Positions 17,192 to 27,522 of a DNA stretch of 64,000 nt are shown here, piece by piece (the stretch's first letter is position 1; each line of letters begins with the position of its first letter). A program made the position numbers and the translations under genes. The notes under the pieces are model-generated. The model was not told the DNA's origin, did not search any database, and saw only the letters and a program-made list of their open reading frames with translations. The DNA is from Desulfuromusa kysingii (GTDB lineage: Bacteria; Desulfobacterota; Desulfuromonadia; Desulfuromonadales; Geopsychrobacteraceae). The stretch lies in assembly GCF_900107645.1 (NCBI RefSeq), contig NZ_FNQN01000001.1, positions 1 through 64,000 of the forward strand. The letters run 5' to 3'.

Positions 17192-18177
17192 GTTCTCAGG
17201 ATCTGATTCTTGAAGCCCGGGATCTAACCCGCTATTACACGGTCTCTCAGGGCCCCTTCAAACCTGCAGCAACGGTTAAAGCCCTTGATGGAGTCAGCTT
17301 TGAAGTTGAGGCAGGAAAAACCCTTGCGGTTGTTGGCGAGTCGGGTTGTGGTAAGTCAACTCTGGCACGACAGTTAACCATGATAGAGCGACCGACCAGT
17401 GGTGAGTTGAAATTTGATGGCTTTGATCTGGTCAACGATTCAGATTATCAGCTGAAGTTGGCACGGCAGCGGGTTCAGATGATTTTTCAGAACCCTTATG
17501 GCTCTCTGAATCCCCGGAAAAAAATCGGCACCATCATTGGTGAACCACTGGTTATCAATCGTCATCTGGCAAAAATGGAAGTCGAAGAGCGGGTTCGCAG
17601 TATCATGACCAAAGTGGGGCTACGCCCGGAGCATTATGACCGCTATCCACATATGTTTTCAGGCGGACAAAGACAGCGGATTGCCATTGCTAGAGCATTG
17701 ATGTTGGAACCCAAGCTGGTGGTGGCAGATGAACCTGTTTCCGCCTTGGACGTATCGGTTCAGGCCCAGGTATTGAATCTCCTCAAGGATTTGCAACAGG
17801 AGATGACCCTGGCGTTTGTCTTCATTGCTCATGATCTGTCGGTGGTCCGCTATATCGCTGACAAGATTATGGTGATGTATTTAGGTCAGATTGCTGAATA
17901 TGGTCAATCGGAGCAAATTTTTTCCCGCCCTCGCCATCCCTACACTCAAGCTTTGTTGGCTTCAACGCCACACTTGAAAGTGCAGAACCGGAAACAGCGG
18001 GTGATTCTTTCTGGTGAACTCCCTTCACCACTCTCCCCCCCTTCCGGTTGTGTTTTTCATACTCGCTGCCCTTTTGCAACATCGCAGTGCGCTGAACAAG
18101 TTCCTGAAATTGTAGAATTTGATGGTCGTTTGACGTCCTGTTTAAGGGCGGCTGAGATTGCTGCAGAACAGGATTGA
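17188..18177 (+). CDS. dppF: Dipeptide ABC transporter ATP-binding protein DppF
   Basis: A 329-residue ATPase, partner of DppD. Walker A is GESGCGKS, the Q-loop [13 protein letters not shown], the signature FSGGQRQR, Walker [13 protein letters not shown] and the H-loop IAHD. The C-terminal extension again has a cysteine set ([20 protein letters not shown]). The N-terminal [23 protein letters not shown] is typical of DppF/OppF. It is the last gene of the operon; no clear terminator is seen in the 100 bases after it. Confidence 0.94.
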   Translation: MSSQDLILEARDLTRYYTVSQGPFKPAATVKALDGVSFEVEAGKTLAVVGESGCGKSTLARQLTMIERPTSGELKFDGFDLVNDSDYQLKLARQRVQMIFQNPYGSLNPRKKIGTIIGEPLVINRHLAKMEVEERVRSIMTKVGLRPEHYDRYPHMFSGGQRQRIAIARALMLEPKLVVADEPVSALDVSVQAQVLNLLKDLQQEMTLAFVFIAHDLSVVRYIADKIMVMYLGQIAEYGQSEQIFSRPRHPYTQALLASTPHLKVQNRKQRVILSGELPSPLSPPSGCVFHTRCPFATSQCAEQVPEIVEFDGRLTSCLRAAEIAAEQD

Positions 18178-18279
18178 GAGCTGGTTAGAACATTGCCTTC
18201 TGAGGACTCTTAACCGTTCTTTGTTGCCTGTTTTGTCCCTAATGGAGCCCGTGTCTCACCGAGGCCCTTCATCTAAACC

Positions 18280-18855
18280 CTATTCGCGTCCACCGTTCAC
18301 CCACCACTCCTGATCGTCATCGAACCACCATTTGGACGAGTCTGTCTCCCAGATGGTGTCGACCAGTTGTTTGGCAATTTCCGTTTTTATCCGTAATTTG
18401 GAAAATGGATACCATTCATCTGCATTGCGATTCCCCAGATCTTTACGTTCTTTGAGCGAGAGCACCATTTCGATCTGATCGGCGTCCTGTGCTAATTGCG
18501 ATTCAAGAGATTCTTTCGCATTATATTCGTGGAGAGTGTCACGATAATCATCCCCAAAGGGTAACTGTCTGGCTAAGTCTTCCACCGCTTTATCTTCGTT
18601 GGCGATCACATATTTTTTGTTGACGTAATTCAGATCCCCCATCCGAGCTTCGGGGAGGTCATGAAATAAGCATAACTGCAATACCCGGCCAACATCTGCA
18701 TGGCCATCCATCTGGGCCAATGTATAACCAATCATGGCGGCGCGAAAGCTGTGCTCAGCGACAGATTCAGCTCCAGATCCGAGAAACTGAAAACCTGTTC
18801 TCGGTGTCCGTTTCAGCATTCCAACTTCAAACAAAAAATTAGCGATGTTTTTCAT
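18280..18855 (-). CDS. HD-domain phosphohydrolase (YfbR-like)
   Basis: A 191-residue HD-superfamily hydrolase. The metal-binding residues are visible as H35 (VAEHSFRAA), H65-D66 (CLFHDLPEA) and a later aspartate near 126 (AQDADQIEMVL). This pattern matches the YfbR/5'-nucleotidase-type HD proteins that dephosphorylate deoxynucleoside monophosphates; the actual substrate is not proven. The start is placed at ATG 18855, with GGAGAG six bases upstream. An earlier in-frame ATG at 18903 would overlap the EamA gene end and has no ribosome site. It lies 22 bases after the EamA gene on the same strand, probably co-transcribed. Confidence 0.85.
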   Translation of the reverse strand: MKNIANFLFEVGMLKRTPRTGFQFLGSGAESVAEHSFRAAMIGYTLAQMDGHADVGRVLQLCLFHDLPEARMGDLNYVNKKYVIANEDKAVEDLARQLPFGDDYRDTLHEYNAKESLESQLAQDADQIEMVLSLKERKDLGNRNADEWYPFSKLRIKTEIAKQLVDTIWETDSSKWWFDDDQEWWVNGGRE

Positions 18856-18877
18856 TTTGTCTCTCCAAAAATATGAG

Positions 18878-19750
18878 TTATCCATGCCAGATAAATATGA
18901 CACCTAGCAGTATCAATCCGCTGGATAGTAAACGAATTCGACCAAAAGGTTCCCGAAGAAAAAATAGACCAATCAAAACCCCTATCAGCAAGCTGACTTG
19001 TCTTACCGGAACGGCGTAACTGACCGGTGAGAGCTGTAAACCAAAACGAAACGAAAGAAACGATGCCAGCATGACAGGCCCCGACCAGAGGATTAACCCA
19101 CGACTTTGGTGTAGCTCTTTTAAGACTCGCCCACGGTAACAGGGGCGCAGAAGGTTGAGGGACATGAAGCTGAGCATGAAAAATACCAACACATAGGTAA
19201 AATGAAGAGCTGAGTAATTGTCGACCCCGGTCTTGTCGAGCACAGCTCCGATGGAATAGACAAATCCGGCCAGCAGGGCAGCCTGAACGGAGTGGTTCTT
19301 CAGTTGTGAAAACGGGCGGAGGAGTTCAGTTGAAGATAGCCGTCTGAGCTGGATACAATAGGTCCCCATGATAATCAATAGAATTCCCAGTCCACCAGCA
19401 ATAGTTAAACTCTCTCCCAGTAAGACAATTCCCCAGAGCGGCACATATAACATGGCCGTTTGTGCCAATGGGTAGGTCATCGACAGATCCCCTTCGCGGT
19501 AGGCGATCCCTGTGAACCAGTGGTAGAGGACAAAGCAAACGGCAGCAGCGGCAGCCAGAGATAATGAGCGCACTGAGAGGGCGGGGAGGCCGATCCCTGC
19601 CCCAAACATAAAAGCACTCATCAAGGTCCAGGAACAGAGGAACATCCACCAGATAAAGATGGTCTTGTCGTGGCTCTGTTTGACCAGCAGATTCCAGGAG
19701 GCGTGCATGAGTGCAGAAAAAACAATAAGTATGAGAGCTAGATTAGTCAT
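18878..19750 (-). CDS. EamA/DMT-family membrane transporter
   Basis: A 290-residue protein with about ten hydrophobic helices in two repeated EamA halves, as expected for drug/metabolite transporters (for example HASWNLLVKQSHDKT in helix 1-2, and the second-half FLREPFGRIRLLSSGLILLGV). The family exports or imports metabolites such as amino acids; the substrate here is unknown. It is divergent from fumC with a 112-base gap and followed by the HD gene. Confidence 0.85.
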   Translation of the reverse strand: MTNLALILIVFSALMHASWNLLVKQSHDKTIFIWWMFLCSWTLMSAFMFGAGIGLPALSVRSLSLAAAAAVCFVLYHWFTGIAYREGDLSMTYPLAQTAMLYVPLWGIVLLGESLTIAGGLGILLIIMGTYCIQLRRLSSTELLRPFSQLKNHSVQAALLAGFVYSIGAVLDKTGVDNYSALHFTYVLVFFMLSFMSLNLLRPCYRGRVLKELHQSRGLILWSGPVMLASFLSFRFGLQLSPVSYAVPVRQVSLLIGVLIGLFFLREPFGRIRLLSSGLILLGVIFIWHG

Positions 19751-19862
19751 GGTGGGTATCGCAGCTGAAAGTCATTGGAGAAAAAGCTCTTTACAGTCTT
19801 CGGGAACACGCTATCATTGAGATAGAGGTAAGATCAACCTTTAGACAAAAAAGGATTTAGAT

Positions 19863-21251
19863 ATGGATGATTTTCGCATTGAAAAAGATTCTCTGGGGAC
19901 GATGCAAGTCCCTGTTGATGCCCTTTATGGGGCACAGACGGCCAGAGCTATTGATAATTTTCCAATTTCAGGGATTTCACTCCCAAGGCCGATGTTAAGG
20001 GCGCTTGGATTGATCAAAAAGAATGCGGCGCAGACGAATCAAGGTCTGGGACTTCTCTCCGCAGAGGTCGCCAGTGCGATTGTCCAAGCTGCGGAAGAGG
20101 TCATCGCTGGCAAGCAGGATGAGCAATTTCCGGTGGACATTTTTCAAACGGGATCAGGGACCAGCAGCAATATGAACAGCAATGAGGTCATTGCCAACCT
20201 TGCCGCTCAATTACTCGGACAGTCGCTGGGGAGTAAGGCTGTCCACCCCAATGATCACGTCAACCTTGGGCAGTCAAGCAATGATGTCTTTCCAAGCGCA
20301 ATCCACATTGCCTGTGCTGAACAACTGCACCAGAATCTTTTGCCTGCATTAGAGCAATTATTGCAACGGTTGGACAAAAAAACTGATGAGTTTAAAGATG
20401 TCCTGAAAATTGGCCGCACCCATTTGCAGGATGCGACTCCAATTAAACTTGGTCAGGTGTTTTCGGGGTATAGCCGACAAGTTGAACTTAGCCACGAACA
20501 AATTGCCAATAATATGAACCGACTGTTTGAGCTTGCCCTTGGCGGTACGGCGGTTGGTACCGGAATTAACACCCATCCCGACTTTGCTGCGAAAACCATT
20601 GCCGGCATTGCCAATGAGACGGGCCTCCCTTTTCGGGAAGCGAACAACCATTTTGAAGCACAGGGGGCAAAAGACGGTCTTATCGCTGTTAGCAGCAGCT
20701 TGAAATGTTGTGCTATCAGTCTGTTCAAGATAGCCAATGATATCCGTTTTCTCGGCAGTGGCCCACGTTGTGGTATCGGTGAGTTGATCATCCCTGCAGT
20801 ACAACCGGGGAGCTCTATTATGCCAGGGAAGATCAATCCGGTTATGGCTGAGTCCTTGATGCAGGTCTGTGCTCAGGTTATTGGTAACGACGCCACCGTC
20901 TCCCTCAGTGGCCTGTCGGGTAACTTTGAACTCAACGTGATGATGCCGGTGATGGCTTACAACGTCTTGCAGAGTATCGAACTCCTTAGCCAGGGGATAA
21001 CAGCATTTGCACAAAAGTGCCTTGATGGTCTTCAAGCTAACGAAAAACGTTGCGGAGATCTATTGGAACAAAGCCTCGCTCTGGTCACCGCACTGGTGCC
21101 GGAGATTGGTTATGATCGGGCGGCAGATTTAGCCAAACAAGCACATAAGACAGGAAAAACCTTGCGGGAATTGGCGTTGGCAGATGGCGTTGCCGCAGAA
21201 ACGTTGGATACGCTTCTTGATCCCGCTACGATGACAGAACCGAAGAGGTAG
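19863..21251 (+). CDS. fumC: Class II fumarate hydratase
   Basis: A 462-residue, oxygen-stable fumarase interconverting fumarate and malate in the citric acid cycle. The family signatures are clear: TGSGTSSNMNSNEV at 97-110, the active-site THLQDATP (H187), and the mobile SS-loop signature GSSIMPGKINPV at 316-327. Length and N-terminus (FRIEKDSLGTMQVP) match FumC rather than aspartase. It is a single gene between the EamA gene and an MgtC-like gene. Confidence 0.95.
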   Translation: MDDFRIEKDSLGTMQVPVDALYGAQTARAIDNFPISGISLPRPMLRALGLIKKNAAQTNQGLGLLSAEVASAIVQAAEEVIAGKQDEQFPVDIFQTGSGTSSNMNSNEVIANLAAQLLGQSLGSKAVHPNDHVNLGQSSNDVFPSAIHIACAEQLHQNLLPALEQLLQRLDKKTDEFKDVLKIGRTHLQDATPIKLGQVFSGYSRQVELSHEQIANNMNRLFELALGGTAVGTGINTHPDFAAKTIAGIANETGLPFREANNHFEAQGAKDGLIAVSSSLKCCAISLFKIANDIRFLGSGPRCGIGELIIPAVQPGSSIMPGKINPVMAESLMQVCAQVIGNDATVSLSGLSGNFELNVMMPVMAYNVLQSIELLSQGITAFAQKCLDGLQANEKRCGDLLEQSLALVTALVPEIGYDRAADLAKQAHKTGKTLRELALADGVAAETLDTLLDPATMTEPKR

Positions 21252-21269
21252 GATGATAATAGACTAAGG

Positions 21270-21298
21270 ACTGCGGCATGGAACATTTGCTCCGCAGT
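21270..21298 (+). terminator. Possible terminator hairpin after fumC
   Basis: ACTGCGG and CCGCAGT pair perfectly around a 15-base loop and are followed by GTTTGTTGTTG. The stem is only seven pairs and the T-tract is interrupted, so termination strength is uncertain. Confidence 0.45.
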
Positions 21299-21370
21299 GT
21301 TTGTTGTTGTGGTATCCTTAAAAATCAAACTAAATGAAAATGAACCTTTTTTGACTGCAGGTGAGAAGCT

Positions 21371-22072
21371 ATGTTTTTTAGTACAACTTTATTCGGCAGC
21401 TACGAACTGGACATATTCGTAAAAATTTTTCTAGCTGTTGTTGCCGGTGCAGTGATCGGACTTGAACGGGAGAAACATGGTCGTCCTGCAGGACTGCGAA
21501 CTCACTTATTGGTTTCAGCAGGGTCCTGTTTGATGATGATTGTCTCTGAGGCATTTTTCCTCAAATATGGTGATCTCCCCGGTACCGGTGTTGTCCGTAT
21601 CGATCCGGGGAGGGCCGCAGCGCAAATTATTACCGGTATTGGTTTTCTTGGTGCCGGTGTCATTATCAAGGAGGGCTTTGTTGTCCGTGGCCTCACCACC
21701 GCTGCCTGCTTATGGATGGTTGCCGGTATCGGTATGGCTTTTGGGATGGGCTTAATAAGCGGTGGAATTATTGGCACCTTGGTGGCCCTATTTTCTCTGA
21801 TAGCGCTAAAGAAACTGGAACCCATCATAAAAAAAGACCGTTATCTCCATATTTATGTCACCGCAAAGGCAGAACCGGACATTTATCCACAACTAGAAGA
21901 TATTTTTGCTGATAATGGTTTGCGTCTGTCAAATATCGAAGCAGACTGGAATCTCCATGACGGTCGTGTTTCCTACCGCCTTGTTCTCACCCAGCATAAA
22001 GTGAGAATTGGTCGAGAAATAAGCCGACTTATTAGTCAGATTGAAGGGGTGCAGAAAATCAGTTATAAGTAG
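21371..22072 (+). CDS. MgtC/SapB-family membrane protein
   Basis: A 233-residue protein with four to five helices in the first 150 residues. The MgtC family pattern is present: GAVIGLEREKHGRPAGLRTHLLVSAGSCLMM, RAAAQIITGIGFLGAGVII and GLTTAACLWM. An ACT-like C-terminal domain covers about 155-233. Members are linked to magnesium limitation and survival in acid or hosts, and some act on the ATP synthase; no specific role can be assigned. It converges on rnd with 33 bases between the stops. Confidence 0.88.
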   Translation: MFFSTTLFGSYELDIFVKIFLAVVAGAVIGLEREKHGRPAGLRTHLLVSAGSCLMMIVSEAFFLKYGDLPGTGVVRIDPGRAAAQIITGIGFLGAGVIIKEGFVVRGLTTAACLWMVAGIGMAFGMGLISGGIIGTLVALFSLIALKKLEPIIKKDRYLHIYVTAKAEPDIYPQLEDIFADNGLRLSNIEADWNLHDGRVSYRLVLTQHKVRIGREISRLISQIEGVQKISYK

Positions 22073-22105
22073 TGACTCCTCGGAGGACAATCTGCTTCGC
22101 TGTCT

Positions 22106-23227
22106 TTAGCTCAAACTCTGAAGAATCCCTTCGCCAAGAACTTGCCGTTGCCAGTTTTTCAACAACACAATTTCGGCCAATTCGTCTTGGTCGCGTGGTT
22201 GTTTGCGGGCGATTTCATCCAGTAAGGCGTTGTTGATCAACACCCCTGGATCGAGCTGCAATTCTGTGGCGACCTGTTTACGCCAATCTTTAAGCCGATT
22301 CATCCGCTTTTCAATCTGGGGGTCTTTGAGGCGCCGTTCTCCACGAGGATAAGTTGGCAGATCCTCTTCGGCAATTTCATTGGCCATTGTGATCTGCTGT
22401 AGAAGTGCGTTGCCGTAGCGTTCGATCAAACGTGGCGACAGCCCCTCCACCTTCTGCATGCTGCTTTGATTCTCTGGAGAGAGTTTTGCCAGCTGTAATA
22501 AGGTTTTGTTGCCAATGACCTTGTAGAGTGGAGTATCGCGCCGCTTGGCTTCTGTATCGCGCCACTGCAACAGGTTTTCAAGGACTGCCAACTGCCGACG
22601 ATTCAGAGTCCCAGCCCCTTTAAAGCGGAGGAAAAGTGGACCTTCATGGACCATGAAACGTACCTTTTCCATCAGCATGAACTCTTCTTTCACCCATTCA
22701 AGGCGGCCTTTGGCAATTAATTGTCCTTCAAGATTCTCAACCAGCTGATGCAGGTAGCTGGTATCTCCAGCGGCATAACGGATCATGGCTTCAGAGAGTG
22801 GCCGCTTTGACCAATCGGCACGTTGATACTGTTTGTCCAGTTCAACGGCGAAATATTTACGCAACACATCAGCCAGACCGAAGCGTTCTTCCCCCAAAAA
22901 TTGACTTGAAATCATGGTATCGAACAAACCATTAATTTCAATATCAAAATCACGCGCCAGACAGCGAATATCATAATCGGCAGCATGGAAAATTTTGCGA
23001 ATCCGGGGATTTGCCAGGACTGGTTTGAGGGCGGCTAAATCAGCACCCTGAAGCGGGTCAATCAACACTGTGGTTTGGGGTGTGGAAAACTGTAACAGAC
23101 ACACTTTTTCCTGATAATTATGCATCGAATCTGCTTCCAGATCGACGGCAATGACCTGGTGTTTTTCCAACTCAGTGGCAAATTCAGTGATTTCATCTGT
23201 GGTTGTTAAAATTGGGGGTAAAGACAT
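22106..23227 (-). CDS. rnd: Ribonuclease D
   Basis: A 373-residue 3'-5' exoribonuclease that trims tRNA and other stable RNA precursors. The DEDDy catalytic set is visible: D and E in VIAVDLEADS (Exo I), D in IFHAADYDIRCLA (Exo II), and Y/D in RYAAGDTSYLHQL (Exo III). An HRDC domain follows at about 208-290 (LLQWRDTEAKRRDTPLYKVIGNKTLL) and a second helical domain ends the protein. Its ATG directly follows the mutY stop codon, so it is the last gene of the mqn-hisC-mutY-rnd run. Confidence 0.94.
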   Translation of the reverse strand: MSLPPILTTTDEITEFATELEKHQVIAVDLEADSMHNYQEKVCLLQFSTPQTTVLIDPLQGADLAALKPVLANPRIRKIFHAADYDIRCLARDFDIEINGLFDTMISSQFLGEERFGLADVLRKYFAVELDKQYQRADWSKRPLSEAMIRYAAGDTSYLHQLVENLEGQLIAKGRLEWVKEEFMLMEKVRFMVHEGPLFLRFKGAGTLNRRQLAVLENLLQWRDTEAKRRDTPLYKVIGNKTLLQLAKLSPENQSSMQKVEGLSPRLIERYGNALLQQITMANEIAEEDLPTYPRGERRLKDPQIEKRMNRLKDWRKQVATELQLDPGVLINNALLDEIARKQPRDQDELAEIVLLKNWQRQVLGEGILQSLS

Positions 23228-24307
23228 TTAATCTCCATGTTGTAACCGCTTGGCAAGGATCTTTTTATGCGCCCCATGCAAAGCTATCGTAGGTAATTCA
23301 TGCAGTGGAAACCAACAATTTTCCCCCTCAGACAAGTGGGAAAAATTGTCAATTTTTATGTGATAAGCATCTGAATGTAGCCGGAAATGGCTATAAACGT
23401 GCTCAATGCTACCTAACTTTGTGGCTGCACCAGTCAGAGCAAAGTCAGATAAAAGTAACTGTAATTTTTTTTCGGGGTCTTCCTCGGCAGTCATGCTCAG
23501 GGTTGGAAACTCCCACATTCCGCCCAGAAAACCGGTGATGATTCGGCGTCTGAGCAGATATCGGTCTTGATGGTTAATCAATAAAGCAATTTCGTAACGT
23601 GTCGGGATTTTTTTGCTCGCCCCTTTCAATGGCAGACTCTGTGCCAACTCCAATTTATGCGCCTGGCAGATTCCAACTGCGGGGCATTGGTGACAAAGAG
23701 GGTTACGTGGAACACAGATCATCGCCCCCAGGTCCATTATTGCTTGGGTATAGTCATGGACTTGTTCGGCAGGGGTCAATTGTTCTGACCAACGCCAAAG
23801 TTGTTTTTCTGCTTGGCTTGAACGGGGTGGCTCTTGCAAGGCAAACAGACGACAAAGAACTCGCCGGACATTGCCATCTAGAATCGCTGCTCTCTGGTCA
23901 AAGGCCAATGCTGAGATGGCTCCAGCGGTTGAGCGTCCCACACCGGGGAGTTGTTGCAGGGATTCAACGTCCTCAGGAAAGCGTCCGTGAAACTGTTCGA
24001 CGACCATCTTTGCTGCGGTGTGAAGATTTCTAGCCCGAGAGTAATAACCCAACCCCGCCCAAAGGTCGATGACATGTTCCAGAGAGGTCGCGGCAAGAGT
24101 TTCTACCGTTGGAAATTTTTCCAGAAAGCGTTGGTAATAATCAATCACTGCCGATACCGTGGTTTGTTGTAGCATGATCTCTGACAGCCAGATCCGGTAA
24201 GGGTCGCGGGTATTTCTCCAAGGCAGATTGCGTCCTGATTGACCGTACCAGGCCAATAATTGCTGAGAGAAATCAGTCGGTCGAAAAGGGAGCTCAGTCG
24301 AGTTCAC
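23228..24307 (-). CDS. mutY: A/G-specific adenine glycosylase
   Basis: A 359-residue enzyme that removes adenine mispaired with 8-oxoguanine. The catalytic E43 lies in LSEIMLQQT, the helix-hairpin-helix in [15 protein letters not shown] (118-131), and the key aspartate D144 in ILDGNV. The [4Fe-4S] ligands are C198, C205, C208 and C214 (C-x6-C-x2-C-x5-C). A NUDIX-like C-terminal domain reads the 8-oxoguanine strand. The start is taken as GTG 24307, which gives the normal MutY N-terminus and overlaps the hisC end by 14 bases. The frame stays open to 24553, but that stretch is antisense-like noise inside hisC in another frame and has no family resemblance. Confidence 0.93.
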   Translation of the reverse strand: MNSTELPFRPTDFSQQLLAWYGQSGRNLPWRNTRDPYRIWLSEIMLQQTTVSAVIDYYQRFLEKFPTVETLAATSLEHVIDLWAGLGYYSRARNLHTAAKMVVEQFHGRFPEDVESLQQLPGVGRSTAGAISALAFDQRAAILDGNVRRVLCRLFALQEPPRSSQAEKQLWRWSEQLTPAEQVHDYTQAIMDLGAMICVPRNPLCHQCPAVGICQAHKLELAQSLPLKGASKKIPTRYEIALLINHQDRYLLRRRIITGFLGGMWEFPTLSMTAEEDPEKKLQLLLSDFALTGAATKLGSIEHVYSHFRLHSDAYHIKIDNFSHLSEGENCWFPLHELPTIALHGAHKKILAKRLQHGD

Positions 24308-25343
24308 TGAGAACCGCCAAGGTTTTTTCCATCTCTTCACGAGTGCCCATAGAGATGCGCGTCCCCGATGCGAGGAGAGGGTCGGAAAAGTAGCGGACGA
24401 GAATTTTGTGAGCAAACAAGGTGTCGTAAATCCGTTTGCCGTCGCCGTCTGGAGCTTCGGCAAAAATATAATTTGTCTGTGAAGGGTGGACGTGATAACC
24501 CCGTTGGCGCAATTCAGCGCTGAACCAATCGCGGGTGGCACAAATTTTAGCAACGGTGGAACGCAGGTAGGGTTGATCTTTTAGCGCCGCCGCAGCTGCA
24601 ACTAAAGCCAATCGATCGAGATGGTAATGATCGCGGATTTTGTCCAGAGCGGCAATGACTTCGGGTCGTGCAACGGCCAGTCCCAGACGCATTCCCGCGA
24701 GTGAATAACTTTTTGAGAAGGTTCTGGTCACGACAATATTTTCATGTTTTTTGACCAGCTCCATGGCCGAAGTATTGGTGAAATCGACATAGGCTTCATC
24801 GACCACTAGAACGCCCCTACAGCGGTCCGCCAGTTCCGAGATATAGGTGTTATCGAAACCCAGTCCTAGTGGTGCATTAGGGCTGGTGAGAAAGAAGACT
24901 TTGCCTCTGTAGCTGTCGGGAAAATCTGCAATTTTAGTGTCAGCAGTTAAACCGAAAGTGACGACTTTTGCCCCTTGAATATGAGCAAGGGTGGAATAGT
25001 AGGAATATGATGGGTGGACGAAACCAACTTCATCGCCAGCATCGGCAAACGCGCGAATCAAATTGTTGAGGAGTTCATCCGAACCATTCGCCATAATCAC
25101 CCAGGATGGGTCGACCCCATACAACTCGGCAGCGACGCGGCGAGCTTCTTTACTCCCAGCATCTGGATATTTACGCAGGTTCTCTCCACCGTTGACCAGC
25201 TCTGCTTGAATTGCCTCAACAACTTTTGGTGACGGTGGATAGGGGTTTTCGTTGGTGTTCAGTTTAATCCAGCCCGTTTCTTCCGGTTGAAACCCCGGCA
25301 CATAACGATCCATCGCAGCGATATTTTTACGTAAAGTGATCAT
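24294..25343 (-). CDS. hisC: Histidinol-phosphate aminotransferase
   Basis: A 349-residue class-I/II PLP aminotransferase of the HisC type, converting imidazole-acetol phosphate to histidinol phosphate. The [13 protein letters not shown] start is the HisC hallmark, and the PLP lysine is K211 in [14 protein letters not shown]. The C-terminal arginine is in [13 protein letters not shown]. It overlaps the mqnC stop by four bases (ATGA) and overlaps mutY downstream. Its place in a menaquinone operon, away from other his genes, is odd. A related amino acid such as tyrosine or phenylalanine as alternative substrate cannot be excluded. Confidence 0.9.
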   Translation of the reverse strand: MITLRKNIAAMDRYVPGFQPEETGWIKLNTNENPYPPSPKVVEAIQAELVNGGENLRKYPDAGSKEARRVAAELYGVDPSWVIMANGSDELLNNLIRAFADAGDEVGFVHPSYSYYSTLAHIQGAKVVTFGLTADTKIADFPDSYRGKVFFLTSPNAPLGLGFDNTYISELADRCRGVLVVDEAYVDFTNTSAMELVKKHENIVVTRTFSKSYSLAGMRLGLAVARPEVIAALDKIRDHYHLDRLALVAAAAALKDQPYLRSTVAKICATRDWFSAELRQRGYHVHPSQTNYIFAEAPDGDGKRIYDTLFAHKILVRYFSDPLLASGTRISMGTREEMEKTLAVLSELD

Positions 25344-26416
25344 GATGAGTATTCCTTTAACACTTGATATTCGGTTGTCCTTCTGGCGGGGGTGAAGCCG
25401 GCACCAAGGACCAGTTCAACAATTTCATCCTGCGACATCCGAAAGGAACAACCGGCGGCGGCAACAACGTTCTCTTCCAGCATCGTTCCACCTAGGTCAT
25501 TGCCACCGAAAAACAGAGCGACTTGCGCCATTCGTGCCCCTTGAGTGACCCAACTCGCTTGAATGTTTTCAATATTATCAAGGACAATCCGCGACACGGC
25601 CAGAACCTTCAGGTATTCAATTCCACTGGCTGATTCACCGCCCAGTTCTGTATTGTCCGGTTGATATGACCAGGGGATGAAGGCTGTAAAGCCGCCACTG
25701 CGCTGCTGAATTTCACGAATACGGAACAGATGTTCGATGATGTCTTCGGCTGTCTCTTTGCTGCCAAACATCATCGTAGCAGTGGTTCGCATGCCAAGCC
25801 GATGAGCTTCCTCCATGACCCAGGCCCATTGTTTCCAGCCGATTTTATTGGGGGAGATCATTTGTCGTACTTCATCCACCAGAATCTCTGCGCCGCCACC
25901 AGGAACCGAAGCCAACCCAGACGCTTGTAAGCGTCTTAAGCACTCCTCCATGGTTAAGCCAGAGAGCTTGGCAATATGGATCACTTCTGCCGGGGAGAGA
26001 GAATGAATCTGTACTTGTGGAAAACGTTCTTTTAATTGCCGAAACAGATTTTCAAACCACTCGATTTTCAGGGTCGGATGGAGTCCCCCTTGCATCAATA
26101 GCTGTGTGCCATCGTTTTCAACCAACTCTTGTACCTTGGCGAAGATGGTCTCGTTGTCCAGAAGGTAGGCATCATGATCATCAATAGAGCGGTAAAAAGC
26201 ACAGAATTTACATTGTGATTCGCAGATATTAGAATAGTTCACGTTGCGGTCAACAACAAATGTCACCCGGTTTTCGGGATGCTTTTTTTGCCGGATGGCG
26301 TCTGCCAGTTGACCAACTTGAAGTAGGTCCCCTTCGGTCAGTAACCAGAGCGCCTGAGCGCGGTCGATACTCTGCCCATGAGCAATAGTGGTCGCGATGT
26401 TTTTATAAATATCCAT
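25340..26416 (-). CDS. mqnC: Cyclic dehypoxanthinyl futalosine synthase (radical SAM)
   Basis: A 358-residue radical-SAM enzyme of the futalosine menaquinone pathway, cyclising dehypoxanthine futalosine. The cluster motif C-x3-C-x2-C is at 65-72 ([12 protein letters not shown]), followed by [23 protein letters not shown] and [14 protein letters not shown]. The C-terminal [19 protein letters not shown] distinguishes MqnC from its paralogue MqnE upstream. ATG 26416 is chosen; an in-frame TTG three codons earlier touches the mqnE stop. The product feeds 1,4-dihydroxy-6-naphthoate formation. Confidence 0.92.
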   Translation of the reverse strand: MDIYKNIATTIAHGQSIDRAQALWLLTEGDLLQVGQLADAIRQKKHPENRVTFVVDRNVNYSNICESQCKFCAFYRSIDDHDAYLLDNETIFAKVQELVENDGTQLLMQGGLHPTLKIEWFENLFRQLKERFPQVQIHSLSPAEVIHIAKLSGLTMEECLRRLQASGLASVPGGGAEILVDEVRQMISPNKIGWKQWAWVMEEAHRLGMRTTATMMFGSKETAEDIIEHLFRIREIQQRSGGFTAFIPWSYQPDNTELGGESASGIEYLKVLAVSRIVLDNIENIQASWVTQGARMAQVALFFGGNDLGGTMLEENVVAAAGCSFRMSQDEIVELVLGAGFTPARRTTEYQVLKEYSS

Positions 26417-26425
26417 AATATCCAA

Positions 26426-27505
26426 CTAATAAACGGTTAACTCGTTATACAGGGTATCACGCTCCACCGGCGTTTTTCCGGCCTTGCGAATCAGGCTGAT
26501 AATCCGATCCTTGGCAATCACCTGCGGAGAATCGGCACCGGCGTCATGACCAATTTGTTCTTCAATCACGGTTCCATCCAGATCGTTGACCCCGAAGCAG
26601 AGGGCCGTCTGGGCAATTTTCATCCCCAGCATCACCCAATAGGCTTTGACATGCTGAAAATTGTCCAGATAGATCCGACTGATCGCCAGTGTCTTTAACG
26701 CATCCACGCCGCCAACCCCTTTTGCGCCGGGGACCCGGGTGTTGTCCGGTTGGAAAGCGAGGGGAATAAAACTTTGAAAACCGCCGGTACGATCCTGAAG
26801 TTCACGCAGGCGGCGCATATGGTCAACTCGGTCAGCGTGGTTTTCCAGATGGCCAAATAACATCGTCGCATTACTTTTCAAGCCGGCATTATGGACCTGC
26901 TCGATCACCTCAAGCCAACGTTCTCCCGATATTTTTTCCGGACAGATTTTATCCCGAACCTCTTTTGCCAATATTTCGGCTCCACCTCCGGGCATCGAAC
27001 CCAGTCCCGCTTGTTGCAACGCCTCGATAACTTCGGTAACGGATGTCTTGCTGATCTTGGAGAAGTAGTCGATTTCTACCGCAGTAAATGCTTTGATGTG
27101 AAGTTGTGGGGAAACTGATTTGATGGTGCGCAACATATCAAGGTAGAAGTTAAACGGTAATCGGGGGTGGAGCCCACCAACAGAGTGGATTTCCGTCGCC
27201 CCCGCAGCAACAGCCTCTTTTGCCTTTGTGCGGATATCATTTAACGCCAGAGTATAACCCTCTTCGTCCTTCTCCAACTTGGAGAAGGCACAAAAAATAC
27301 ACTGGTTGACGCAAATGTTGGTGTAATTAATATGTCGATTGACATTGAAGTAAACCTTGTCAGCGTTCTTTTTCTGATTCACTGCTGCCGCTAGTGATCC
27401 GATTGTCAGTAGATCATTTGATGCAAATAATGCCAGAGCATCAGCATCACTGATACGCTGATTGTTCCGTATCTTATCTTGTATTTGTTGCAACGGATCA
27501 GTCAT
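26426..27505 (-). CDS. mqnE: Aminofutalosine synthase (radical SAM)
   Basis: A 359-residue radical-SAM enzyme that joins a chorismate-derived enolpyruvyl benzoate with SAM to give aminofutalosine, an early step of the futalosine pathway. The cluster motif is at 65-72 (NICVNQCIFCAF); [26 protein letters not shown] and the IGHDAGADSP stretch near 320 are MqnE features. It is about the same length as MqnC, to which it is paralogous. It has GGGA seven bases before its ATG and lies 17 bases after the ubiX-like gene. mqnA, mqnB and mqnD are not in this window. Confidence 0.92.
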   Translation of the reverse strand: MTDPLQQIQDKIRNNQRISDADALALFASNDLLTIGSLAAAVNQKKNADKVYFNVNRHINYTNICVNQCIFCAFSKLEKDEEGYTLALNDIRTKAKEAVAAGATEIHSVGGLHPRLPFNFYLDMLRTIKSVSPQLHIKAFTAVEIDYFSKISKTSVTEVIEALQQAGLGSMPGGGAEILAKEVRDKICPEKISGERWLEVIEQVHNAGLKSNATMLFGHLENHADRVDHMRRLRELQDRTGGFQSFIPLAFQPDNTRVPGAKGVGGVDALKTLAISRIYLDNFQHVKAYWVMLGMKIAQTALCFGVNDLDGTVIEEQIGHDAGADSPQVIAKDRIISLIRKAGKTPVERDTLYNELTVY

Positions 27506-27522
27506 GTTTGTCCCTGTCTTTT

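Noticed and set aside
20358-21035. 225-residue open frame on the minus strand inside fumC
   Set aside because: Antisense to conserved fumarase signatures; no evidence of expression.
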